Shown piece by piece: positions 42,000 to 54,800 of a stretch of DNA of 64,000 bases. Below the pieces are notes generated by a model that saw nothing but the letters and a program-made list of their open reading frames with translations, searched no databases and was not told the DNA's origin. Every line of letters begins with the position of its first letter. The stretch's first letter is position 1. Location: positions 29,440,119-29,504,118 of the forward strand of contig CALNVZ010003433.1 in assembly GCA_940671915.1 (NCBI GenBank), read 5' to 3'. Origin of the DNA: Paracentrotus lividus (Eukaryota; Echinodermata; Echinoidea; Camarodonta; Echinidae). A program made the position numbers and the translations under genes.

Positions 42000-44060
42000 A
42001 AAATGATACCATATTTCATGTCCAAAGATACACTGAATTAATATAGAATACATACTCAGAGATAAATAGAACACATTGGATAATTTCAGCTTAGTCACTC
42101 TGCCCAACCCACGGGTAACCCATTCGTGACAATTAATTGAGCAAGTCGTATGGTTTGACCCAAAAACGTATGACTTAGAGCCTGAATGCGGGATTCATGA
42201 ATTCAAGAAATATTTTAAAAATGAAACTAGGTTTGCAATCAGGATGTACATGCACATACATTATAAGCTTAAAGGAACAGATAGGGTCATTTCATGCCTT
42301 TTCAAGAAAATAATTATGTCCAAACCTATATTAAATTGAAAAATTAAAATTCTAAATGCAAAAATCCATCATTCAAACTGCAAGTAGGTATTCACTATGC
42401 CTATATAAACTTCAATATTATCAGTTTCAGTAAACATGATTACACTGTAAATTATTTTTCAAACACATGGGGATAATTTGAATAAGAAAAACTTATAACC
42501 TCATCATACAAAACACTGCTGTCATATACTATCCTGTTGTTGCAATTTTGCTCAGTCCAAAGTGTTTTGTTGTTGAAAACTGTTGAAAATTGGTCTCTCT
42601 GCCTTCACGGAATACAACTAAGCAATCACAAAATTATAATATTCAGCAAATTTAATATGCTTCAGATTTTTGCTGGATCATCAGAAATGCATGTAGTTTG
42701 TGTCACATACAGACAAACTACATGCACGGAAAAAAAAGAACGATTTTTAGCCTATCTTTCCATTTATGCCTTGTTTATAATCAACTAAATCTATTTTTTT
42801 AAGGAAGCATACAATTCATCCTGAAAAATCACCCTTATTCTGCATCTAAATGAAAGTACAAGAAAAACATTAACATGAAAGAAGTTTTATTTTCATTAGA
42901 TAACTACATTGATTTTTATTAATTTATCATGAAGGAGAATTAAAGGTACATGGAGTTGCACAAACTGGAAAGCATGACATATTGCCTTATGGGTATCAAT
43001 GAAATATACAGTTCTTCTATGTCCTAGGACATCTTTCTCGACAAAAAGCGTGAAAAACCTTGAATGGCTAAAAATGTTAAAAGAACTGATAAATATATGC
43101 AAGTGGAGAAACAAAATATGCCAATTTCTATGAGATTTCTTTTCGATTCTGAAGTAGTTTCCTTTGTCTACGTCAAAATATTGTTATCCATGAAAATTAC
43201 ATGTTTTATTATAATTTTGTGGGTTTTTATTCTTTTATTTTTAGTCATTTGGGAAATCTACCAAAAAGTATTAAGGCTTTGTAAGAAAAGAGACCTCTCC
43301 AACTATTATCAATATCATGATGGAATTTATTTGACAGGCCAATTTACCAAATGAACTAATAGCTACAACTTTTCTGGAACGACATTGCAATGAGGGAAAT
43401 GAGGGTGATATGATATCTAAATAAGGAATATATAGCAGCCTTCACAAAAAAGAAGAATCATATCTCTTTATAATGTGGACATGTTGACAGAGGACTTCTT
43501 AATAGCAAACATATAACAGGTATCAATCGTATATCAGAATATCATGTATGAATCAACAAACGGAAGAAAAGAAAATTGAATAAATTAAGAATCACAATTC
43601 AAATATATGGAAGCAGATATGGCACCACCACAGCGGGTCAAAGGTCAAATGTCTTGACCTTGAAAGTTGACATCTGCATGCATAAATATAATTTTCATCG
43701 TTGTGGACTTGGGCTCTGTTGCTCATTTTGTGATGATTTACTGTTGAGATGCTACAATTCTGGAAAAGATAAAGACAGAAAAGACAGGATTTAGATGAAT
43801 GTCATGATTGTGAATATCATGATTGTTTGAAGGTCCCATTCCCTATACGGTAACAAAAAAAAAAAAAAAAAAAACTTTCATAATCTTGAACTGAACTAAC
43901 CCATTAATCATGCAAACCAATGGAGGATTATAATGACTCAGAAGTTTAATGGGGATGATTTACTATCAGTAAATTTTGCCAATTTATTTTCTCTTTTAAA
44001 CTAATTTTACAAGACTCTGCTGTATTCTTTGCTTATAATCTGATTAGCAACATCATGAAC
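42000..44060. other. CNOT4 3' flank, nothing coding recognised
   Basis: AT-rich. Possible CNOT4 3'UTR or downstream sequence; an aataaa on the minus strand near 42890 could be a polyadenylation signal. A poly-A run is at 43854-43874. Plus-strand open frames look incidental. Confidence 0.35.
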
Positions 44061-44074
44061 AAACACCCCTTCTA

Positions 44075-44770
44075 ACTTAAATTGATCCACCCATTAACAG
44101 CTACGTACTCTCTATAATTGTCTCACCTTTATTCTGAGCCAATTCTCAATTAATAAACACCCCTTTCATCTCAAAATGACTAACCCATAAACAATGTTTA
44201 TGAAGGCTGGATTGGATGATCCATTAGGTAAATAGGGGTTACTTACTTTCTATTGAGTGAGGCTCAGATACTGTATAAGGGGTTATTTTCGCGGTGACTT
44301 TATTTTCGCGAATTTCGCGAGTTGGTCTTCGCGAAAATTTCCACTTCAATACAAGGCTATTTATAGTAGAGAAATCATCACCAAAATCGCGAAATTTTGC
44401 TCTCGCCAATTTCCCCAACTAGTCCAAAATCGCGAAAATATCTGGACGCGAAAATATTGGCTTATACAGTATATTCTGTGCCGGCAGTCTGATTCTCAAT
44501 TAATTAACACTTGTTTATCTCACATCGACTAACCCATTAACAATGTTTATCAATGCTGGATTGGAATGATCCATTAGTTAAAAAGAGATAACTTTCTTTC
44601 TGTAATTGTGTGAGGCACAGCTATATTCTGTGCCGAAAGTCTGATTCTCAATTAATGAACACCCCTTTATCTCAAATTGACTAAAACTATGTCCACCAGT
44701 GATGGATTGGAATGATCCATTAGGTAAAAAGGGGTAACTTACTCTCTGTAATTGGGTGAGGCTCGGCTGA
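44075..44770 (-). repeat. tandem copies of the CNOT4 last-exon 3' end and flank
   Basis: Three to four copies of a ~145-190 base unit (attctcaattaatgaacacc, ctggattggaatgatccatt, taacttactctctgtaat, gaggctcggctgaattctgt). The copy nearest the gene includes the end of the exon and its GTAAGT. Confidence 0.75.
44271..44469. mobile_element. MITE with CTGTATAAG ends inside a tandem unit
   Basis: CTGTATAAGGGGTTATTTTC pairs with inverted CTGTATAAGCCAATATTTTC, with TA outside (44269-44270 and 44470-44471). The core is rich in ttcgcgaa words. It interrupts one tandem unit cleanly; the same site is empty in the next unit. A decayed relative is at about 60119-60320. Confidence 0.8.
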
Positions 44771-44844
44771 ATTCTGTGCTAATGGTCTGATTTGTGAAGG
44801 AGTAAAGCCTGGTGGTGGAAGATGGTTGCCCCATGAAACACCCG
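44720..44844 (-). CDS. CNOT4: CNOT4 terminal coding exon
   Basis: The acceptor is acttcag. It encodes SWGNHLPPPGFTPSQIRPLA and stops at TAA (44722-44720) after ITESKLPLFT. A GTAAGT donor inside, at 44742, is a real alternative and would change the last residues. The 3' half of this exon is repeated in tandem downstream. Confidence 0.65.
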
Positions 44845-45401
44845 CTGAAGTTTAAAACAGAACAATTTTATATTGAATAGGTTTTATTGAAATCAAATGG
44901 TAATTATTTGTATAAAATAAATATGTGTGTTATAAATTTCACAGATTTGGGTAAATACATAGGGTATGTCTTGTGATCAGAGTCATAGTATACACACAAA
45001 AAGTTTCTTCCAAATATTTACAGTTTGTTTGTATTCCACCATTTTAATGAGTGAAAATTTGTTCTAAAGTGCCATAGTGTTACCTTGGAATTGCCCTTAT
45101 ATTTTCCGGAAGGAATTTTCAAAAATAGTCAAAATTTTAAAAAGGGAAATGATTCATATACCTGTGCTGTTTATGCATTAGTGATTACGATGTTGCATGA
45201 AAGCTTACCTCTGTTGTGTATGTGTTCTGCAGGGAAGAAATGATTTGTCTGTTGTTGTGTGGGTGTGTGTGTAGGTGAGTCTGTCTCTGTAAGATTTTGC
45301 AGGGATTCTAACCAATGGGGCTTCTCTTCACCTGCATAATGAAGAAAAAGATCAAGGTAGATGTGAGAAAAACAAAACATGACATTAAGAATGTGAAGAT
45401 T

Positions 45402-45442
<41 letters not shown>

Positions 45443-45835
45443 TTTTTTTTGATTCTGAAGAGTTGTGGATTTATGTTTTGTTTATCGGAATACGGCATTG
45501 TGAGCTCGTTCTGATTTGTATGGTTTAATTTTGTTTTGTTTGTATCGTTTTCAGGTGCGCTGATGGAGCTTCTTTGTTGTTGGTCAGGTGAAATTTTGTT
45601 TCTCGGGCGGTGTCGGCAGATCTGTAGCTGCCGCCGGGGCGGGCGTAGCAAAAATCAGCGCGAACAGGGTAGCGGATCTTCGTGTAGAAGTGTGTGGTTC
45701 CGTGGTGTGTCTTTGAAGCATTCATTTCTGGGTTGTTGTGGTACGCGAGGTTGAGGTGAATGTCACTGTTTGGATGCCGTCGGTAGGTGGTTGGTCGGTT
45801 GATGTTCTAGGTTGGTGTAGACATGTCGGAGATAG

Positions 45836-45878
<43 letters not shown>

Positions 45879-48800
45879 GAGCAGGAGAGAGAGGGAGGAG
45901 ATAGTAGGAAATGGTGAGGGAGAGTGAGAAAGGGAATCATAAAGATGACAGAATGAACATAGAAAAATATTTGAAATCTACAAACAATTTCAAAAGTTTA
46001 TTTTATGGCAAGTCCATAATAAAACACCTCAAAACTTATAAGGTCCAAAGCTAATTGAAACAGTAAAAATAGCTCTTGGATAAACATGAAAGTTTCTTCT
46101 TACAGATTTGCTTCCTCGGAACAATCTATTAAGAGCCCCCAGTAAACTAAGTCAAAGTTTCTCACTTTAAAAGTAGTTTTATTTTTTTCCCTTCAAAATA
46201 AAGTCCCCTAGTTATGATTGAGGTGTTTACACCTGTCGGAAAAAATTGTGCTCGCGCATTACGGAAGTGTCTGGCAATTCAACTTTAAGAATAGTTTTTT
46301 AGGACATACCTCGTGGCTGTTTGGTCTCTGTTGAGTGTTCTGTAGATTGCTCTTGAATACTGACTATTGCAGGGTCTTGTACTGCCCCGATGAACCAGTA
46401 GGAGAACCCAACCCATGAATCACGCTGTTAACTCAATCAGAGAAGAATGCATCATATTAGCTATTCCTCGGAGAATCACAATCATGCAGTATTAGAAAGA
46501 ATATGCAATCAAAAGAGAATGTCCATGACAGAGAAGAATGTATATCATTATAGCGGCATGGAGGTACTGTATAGGTAGCCAATCACATGAGAAATGTAAT
46601 CAACCAGGTAAAGAAGAGTAATATGCATCAACTTAACGGCAAATTAAGATAATTAGGCAATCAGAGGAGAACATGCAATCATCAGCTGGGATATAGTAAA
46701 ATGCAATTTCTCCCTCCAACTAGAGAAGAGTGCTACTAACAAGCTAATCATTGAGAAGTTTACAATTATATATCACAGATCAATGCAATTGATAGGATAT
46801 TCTAGGACATCAACCAAGATATTGCCTATATTAGAGGGAGGAACATACAAGTACCAACACATTTTACTTGATGTAAAAAAGAGGAGGCACATAAATAAAG
46901 CAACAGGAATGAGCAAAACATTATTAGCCAATAATGAGAATATCAATCACAAATAATAGCCTTCTTAGAAAGGCAGTAAACTTGCATTCAATTACTTGCG
47001 ACTAGAAGGATATTAACAAAATACAATCAACAAATAAGAATAGGTGAGAGGAGACATTACAATTACAAAAGAATTATAGAGAAAACCACTTCATTTTCAT
47101 TAATCAGGAGAAATTTAATTATCTGCGATTCTAACTAATAAAAACCATCACACATTACAAAGCCACTAGGGTATGAAATGCACTTAATTACATGACCTTG
47201 AGCCTTACCTGCATTCTGAGAAGCAGCATGTGACCCTTGACATATCTGGTAGGAGGACTGGTGGCGGTTTGTTTGTGATTGGCCGAAGGCTGTGATGTTG
47301 ATGGTTAGGGTAGTAGTGCTGTCGTGAGACGTCTGCCAGGTTTTTGAAGATGAACATTATGTAGTTCTGAAAACAAGTAAGGCATTTTTCATTTCGATAG
47401 TTTTGGACCTTTGTGGAGCTCATATATATAACTACAGGCAGGCAAAACAGTATAAGGTGAAGCTCAGGGCGACTATATATTTAGAGTTGTCCTGATTCAG
47501 GGTTAGTCCAAGCTATTTTGCAACTTTGTCCCATGCCTACCCCAGAATAATTACCATAAATTAATATGGAAATTTTACTACAATGTTCAGAAGCTTTACC
47601 CAAACATAAATAATTGAAGATGAATATTTCATAATTACATTGTTTTTGAAAATATTTGTCGGTACACTGGGGGACAAAATATAGCTTGGACATAACCTTC
47701 ATTCAAAAGACCAAATAGAGTCCAAGTGAGAGCTTCTCAATCGTTGCCATGCAAGGTGCTGTCTAATATATTGTGATGTAATTTTATCAATTGTATTTTC
47801 TCAGAAGATACACATATTTTACAGAGTGATTTAATTATACAGTGGTGTCCTAAAAGAAGAGGAACCGAGTTCAAAGGTCAGTTCTATTCCAAAAGTATAT
47901 GGTTTATTTTGGTGATTCGTTTACTAAATATTAAGTACTCATCAGCTTTAATTTGAGAACATTGCTGACGTCCAAAGTGTAATGGGTCAGCGAGAGTTAG
48001 GTCTTTGGAGAGGCGATAGGTAAAAACCCGTTTTTTCCAAGTTTGTGGGTTTTCGGGTATGAGAAACACCTTTCTTAAGTAATTGGTGTCATGGATCTCT
48101 TCAGCAAGTTTCAAGTGAAATGTCATCTTCCTTTGCTAAAGTGGATTTCTCACTGGTAATGAGATGCGTTCTTAATATGAGTCCTGAGTCTCGAGAGGTC
48201 CTGCGACGGATCCTGAGTCTCCAGGAAAGTCGGAGAAACCAAAAAAATGTCAACATGTTCAATATTTTAAGTAGACTGTCTTTCAGACGCAAGCAAGTCT
48301 CTGTGGACGTGTCTGTGGTCTGCCGCGACGTCCTAAATATTCGATGAAAGTATCCACGACTTCGCAGAACTTGGTACGGAACTTGCTAGCGATTAAAAGA
48401 AGATCGACACGGGATTGACATTTTTTTCAGACTTTTGTTCGATTTACCACGACGCGCTGAAGTCTCAGGAGAGTCACCACGACGTCACCGACGACTCCGA
48501 GAGGCCATAATTAGTGAACCCATCTCATTGCAGTGGTCCTTTGGAAAATGAGATTGAATTTCATTGAAACCTTGTGTGAAAAAGTACCCCAAAACGAGTG
48601 AACAGCAAAACGTAGACAAAAATTTTTTTCGTACGCCAAAAACCAAAAACGTTGAAAAAACAGGTGTTTGGTACCTGTTACCTTTCAAAGGATCTAAGAC
48701 TCTGTGACCGCCATTAGCAATTAGACGGTCAGCAATGTCTCAAATAAAGCTGAGTGTACTGTATGTATGTTAGTAGACAAATCACAAGAATAAACCATAT

Positions 48801-51800
48801 ACTTTCGGAATGACTGACCTTTGAACTTCGGTCCTCTTTTTTTAGGAACACACTGTATAGACAGATGCTTTTATGAAATAGATTCCTTTATCACATACCC
48901 AGACATTAGACAATTTTACACAACACATAGAAAACCAGCCTGCAATTGATGTCATAAAATTTAAACATTATTTTTTTTTTAAATACTCACAACTTAAGAA
49001 GTATTTGAAAGCTTTGTCAAAAACCATCAACGATAGATATATGTTTCTTTTGATCTTCTTTTTTGAATTTGTTATTTTATTAAAAATTAATTCAGCTTCA
49101 GGGTTGACCTCCCCCTTCTTACCAGTGGGTTTGAATTGTGAGGTGAATGAGAGGACGACATGGAGTGAGGGGCAGAAAACCTGGGCACTTGATTGGCTGA
49201 AGGATGTGGGGCGGGGCCTGTCTGGCTAGGGGGTGGGGCTTCTGAAGTAGGCGGAGACTGGCTGTGAACCCACGGTAGGATTTTACTCCTACCAGCTGTA
49301 ACAAAGGAAGGCAGAATACATTTTTTAGCACTTTGAACTGAAGTCAAATTCAAGGGGATAGACATTAAAAAGAATATCATACCTTTCCCACAATATACTA
49401 TAACTCCAGATATGTTTGCATAAAAGCAAATTTAGTGAATCATCATGCTACAAAATGTATTGAGGAATGCTGTAATCTTTTTGCACCTCAATAAGTTTCA
49501 AGTCACTGAAATGATTGATATTGAAAACTTTAATATATAACCCAAAATGAAGGTTTCAATCCACGAAAGTTTCTGAATTTCAATAACTCATAATTCATCA
49601 TATCTTTTTGACTTTTAATTTCCATTTCTGTGTATGGGAACAAAAGGTACATGATACATATTAGCCTAAAGTTTGAAGTAATGTACATCTCAATTGGTTC
49701 TTGTGATATCTTTGACAGCTCTGTTTTAGTTTCTCTTAAAATAATAATAAACAGTTCTTCTATAGTGCACTTTATTACTTTTAGTTTCCAATACCTTATT
49801 ACACCAGCTCTAGCTGCCCTGAAAGGGTCTTTCAAGCTTTGAAGGAATTTCTTCCCATCCGTACCCATTCACCTCACTTGGGAAGAATGAGGCAAATGTA
49901 AATAAATGCCTTGTCTGATGATGTTAATTACCTGGTCTGCCATGTCTGTGTAGTGGAGTGAATGGTTGACTGTGATTGTTGAATCCAGGAGGGGGCTGTG
50001 TGATCTTTGTGGGTTGATTCAGCTGAAGCTCTTTCTCCAATAAATCTGCAAGACCTTGGCTGGACTCCTGCCACGGATCAAAGCCTGTGAAGAACATCAT
50101 GCATTGCCTTGATTAGTTCTTACTCCTGATTTCGCGATCAATAAAACATGCAATACGACCTTTTCACCCTTATATGATCTTTGACCTCGCCATCCTCATC
50201 AGCAACCATGTGGTATTATAACCCACTGATCATTTGTTTACAAGTTTGAACAAAATTGATGCAAAAATAAAGAAATGAGCAAAAGTAACATGCAACATGA
50301 CCTTTTGAGCCCTAGATAACCTTTGACCTCAACAACAATCACTTGGTATTTCCCAAGGATCATTTGTACTCCATTTGATCACAACTGATTCAGAAATAAC
50401 AAAATTATCTGAAGTTAAACAAAAACTTGAACATTTTCGTAACAGACCAACAATAAAAGTGATACTAAGTCTTTGCCAAACTTTGTACAGGCAAGACAAA
50501 ACATGACAAAGGAGGAATAATCTCTTCCCAAAGGACATTTGCAAAGTATGTTAACATCTGATCGATAGTCCTCCTGGCTTAAATCCTCTTGATAACAATA
50601 CTTATGTGGTTGATTAATTTTCACTATGCACATTTTAACCAATACAAATAATTTGAACTTACCTAGATCATCTTCATTGTGTTTTTCTTTAGGGTGAGGA
50701 TCCGATGGGAAACCAAAGGCAGCCTGCCAGTCTGTGGTATGACCCTCTACACCAGGTATAAGCTCACTGCCAGAGGTCCAACCACCACTGTTCCATTCTA
50801 GAATTAAAACAAGTCGAATCTCATCATCAACTGCAGAATTTCATCATCATACTCTATCGCTATCAATATTATCTTCATCATCATTATCACCACGGTCATT
50901 ATCATCATTTGAACAACTCTCACTGTCACCATCATCATCACCACCACTACTGTCACTGCAATTCTCGTCGTTATAAAAACTATCACTATCCCCATCATCA
51001 TTACTATAATCGTCGTTTTCACCACCACTGCCACTGTCATTTTCATCATCATAACAACCACAACAATCATTAAATTGAAATAAATGTGGTCATGAGATTG
51101 AATTACGAGGAAACTGGCTGAAAGTGATTGGGAAATGGTGATAGCAATTTACCTAAGAATTTGTGTGTGGTGTGAGGTTTTGGAATCAACAAATTTATGA
51201 GAAATTAATCAATCTCTACTGAAAGTAAAATGCACTGTACACAAACTGCATGTATGGGACTACACAGAAATGTTTGTCCTGAATTTTTTTTTTTGTTGGT
51301 CATATTATGACTATGAGGCTATTTAAAGAGCAATTTTTTGTAGTGGATCTTCTACTATAATATTCTACCTAAATAATATGAAAATAATTTGAAAGCTCAA
51401 AATTTTGTACCCCTTTCTCACTACACTAGATTCTCATCATTGCTACAATAACCACAATGACAATCCACCTTCCCAATAGCTATGGACCTACCATTCTGAG
51501 GTGGCATCCCTTGTATGGGCACAGCAGGTATGTGTCTCTGGAGATGGGGGACAAAACCGTTGCCTCCAAACAGGTGGGCGATGTCTCCAAAAGGAGGCCC
51601 CGCCCTACCAGGGTGAGGCAGGTTGGGTGGGGGTCCTGTAGGGCCAGACAGGGGCTGTTGCCTGGTGTCCGTCACTGGGGGTGGGGCCAGATCAGGGATG
51701 GATTGCACCTGGTAGCAGATAAATAGAGGGCGAACAAAACAAGACATGGAAATTATACTCTAGTAGGGGCAACCCTGCTGAGAAAATCAAAGCTTACATC

Positions 51801-54800
51801 AAGCACTGCCTTGCCTGCATTTCAAGATTTGAAAGACAGAACATGATAATCACGAATGTCGGGCTTTTAGCAGGTCAAGATATGATTTATGGTTTCTGGC
51901 AGTTGAATAATGATACACTTTTCATGACAAGTGCATTGTCAATTTGACCTTTGCCAAATTGACCCTTGCACATGAAATAAACTTGATCCCAGTCTTGCAG
52001 AAAGAAATGTTTTGTACTTTTTGGAAATACATGTATTTCCATCTCTAGAAATATTTGTAAAACATTGAACAGTAAGGTTTGTTTAAAGTGTCTTGACATT
52101 TTGAATTTAATAGAAAACTAATTCTCACCTGTGGTGAAGCATCATGGGGCGTGTTGTTCAAGCTGCTCGTCTCTGTAAGCACCCTCTTTTTTGGTATATC
52201 AATAGGGGGTGCTGCATTATTGTGCGTATGTGGAGGGTTTTCATGTATGTCTGCAGTCAGACCATTGGTTGAGGGCGGTAAGAGCGGAGGCAGGGTATCT
52301 GTTCTGTTAATTGTGTCTGGGGTTGTTTCTCTTGTTGTATGGCTGTGGAGAGAGAGGGGGTAATTTTCTAAAATGGCAAATTTGTATTACTATGAGCATA
52401 TCAAGAAATACCTCAGAAGCAAAGATACCACAAGTGAATAACATACAAAAGTCTACCCATTACCTATTTCTTCTTCTTGAGTCTTTTCTCACATTCTTCT
52501 GTTTAATTGTATTATTATATCTGTTTACACTTGAAAGATCTTATATATATTTTTTCTTAGAAGAATAAGAATCTTAAACTGAATCCGAATCTGAATTAGA
52601 CTCAACCCATGCGATCCCATTAAGCGAAAGAGTAGCAAGATCAGCTTGGGAACAGGGGTTAGGCAAAAGAGGGCACCATCACCTACTAAATCATCCACAG
52701 CAATGCTCTCTTCTATCTTAACCCTAAAAAGGCCGCGTTATTTTTGCCATCTCACAGCCGGGGGGGGGGGGGGGGGGGGGGGGCTCATTAGGCCCCCCCT
52801 TCAGATCTCAGCCGCCGATCGCGTGATCGCCGCGAAAATTTGCACGATAGTAGTGTGCGATGTAATCTACAAGACTGTATAGTTCGTTTTTCCAAAATAA
52901 TGTCTTTTTAATTTATATTAATTAATTATGCTAATTTATGCATGAAATCATACTTTTTGCTCTAAATCATTAAATAAGGCTCCTAGAAAGCTAATTCTTG
53001 GTGTAAATATTCTTTGTAGCATTCCTAACAATTGTACATGAAAAAAATTATGGTATCTAATTCAATTTTGGGAATTTCTTATGTATTTCTTTGTTTTTCA
53101 ACTTATGTATTTATTGTTTTTTTGTTCAGAATACTTTGGTCATTGATTATCTCTAATGATTACAGCAATATCAACTAAAATTATGGCTAACAACCATACT
53201 TTAAATACAGAAATGTGATTTTAGCATGAAAGGCCATTTCCCATATGTTTTGTACACAAATACAGAAAATCTCTGGTTTTTTAGTCTGCGCAGCATTACA
53301 TAATGTTGCGCAACTTCCAAACCGTAGGCTCAATTTTTTTCAAAATAGTTTTAAAAGTTGCATAAGATGTTAGAGAAAAAAGTCATAAATGCGCGGAGCG
53401 CGAAATTTTTTTTCAGCGACATGACCGTGCGAAATGTCGAGGGGGGGGGCTGATTAGGCCCCCCCCCCCCCCCCCCCCAGCCCTTTTAGGGTTAAGAATC
53501 TACTTTCCCATTATTAGACCAAAAGGTTAGGATTAAGATCTGGCAAAGATCACACTATGACGTTAACCCCCCAGGGCACATATTCATAAAAACCTTCATA
53601 AGCCCAGTTATCACCCAACTCTGTACTTTTCCCTTTGTAATTAGTTGACAACTAGCTTTTGTTCAGTATTAGGAATATATGGGTCCAGGACTATAACACA
53701 TGTAAAACACAAACCATTTGTAACTGTGGCACCATGCCTTTGGAATCAGATCCCCCACAGTATTCGGGAATCATCACCTCTAGCACTCTTTCCAAAGTGC
53801 TTGTAAAACTATGAAGTTATTAAACTTATGTAGTATTTTTCTCTGAATTTTCTTATTTAGTTGGTTACTCTATACATAGGCCAATACATGATTTATAATT
53901 GTATTACAAATTTAGTATCTTAGGAAAGGTTCTAGGACAACTCCCCCATCAAAAATCTACCCCCAACTTTACACCCAACCTTCAACCTATTTTGGGGTTC
54001 GTTGTCCTAATGGGTAATTGTCCAGGAGGTAGTTGTCCTGACACCCTGTTGAAAGCCTAACCTGTTTATTGTTGATTGCAAGTCTTCCACTTGTGTTGTC
54101 TCATCTCCTCCCTCTGCGCCATTGGTTTTAACCAAGGACGGCCACGACTCCTTTGTAATGCTAGGACTCCCTCTACTGTTGGATTTCTGTGTGGTAGGTG
54201 GTGACGGCTGCTTTTTTCTGCAAATGGTAAAATGTTTCCAAGATCATAAGCTTTATATCTATTTTTTTTTTCTTTTCACATTTTTTGTACAGCGAAGTGC
54301 ACTGGGTACCCAGTAGAAATGGTAACTATTATTTTAATTGGATCATGATCTGTGATCACAAGATTTTGTACAAGGCTAGAATGGTATCTAGTGAGCGGAG
54401 AGTGGGCTGAATCATAAAAGAATCCAATGACCAGAGTAATAATATACCGATTTGACCAGTCTTCTGAATGTTTTTGAGTCAAGGTTGCTTTACATCATGG
54501 CTCCCCAACATTGTAGGACCATAAAATCCAAACAGACATTTGCATCAAATGCCATTATCTATCCAGATCACTTGAATGATTACCTTGTATTTGATTGTGA
54601 TCTTGACCTCTCCCCTCCTGACGACGTTGCAGCATGGCCGACACTGTTACTGGCACCACTTGTTGAGTTAGTTGTGGCTGATGTTGATACTGTGGTAGCA
54701 GCTGTGTGGTTGTGTGTGGTAGTGGTAGATGAACCGGGACTGTGGTTGCTGCCACCGCCTAGGAGGTCATGCATTAGCTTCTGCTCGTACTCTTGATGCT

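Noticed and set aside
43576..43794. 72-codon plus-strand frame
   Set aside because: Not recognised; the minus strand here may instead hold CNOT4 3' sequence, but neither reading is supported well enough to list.
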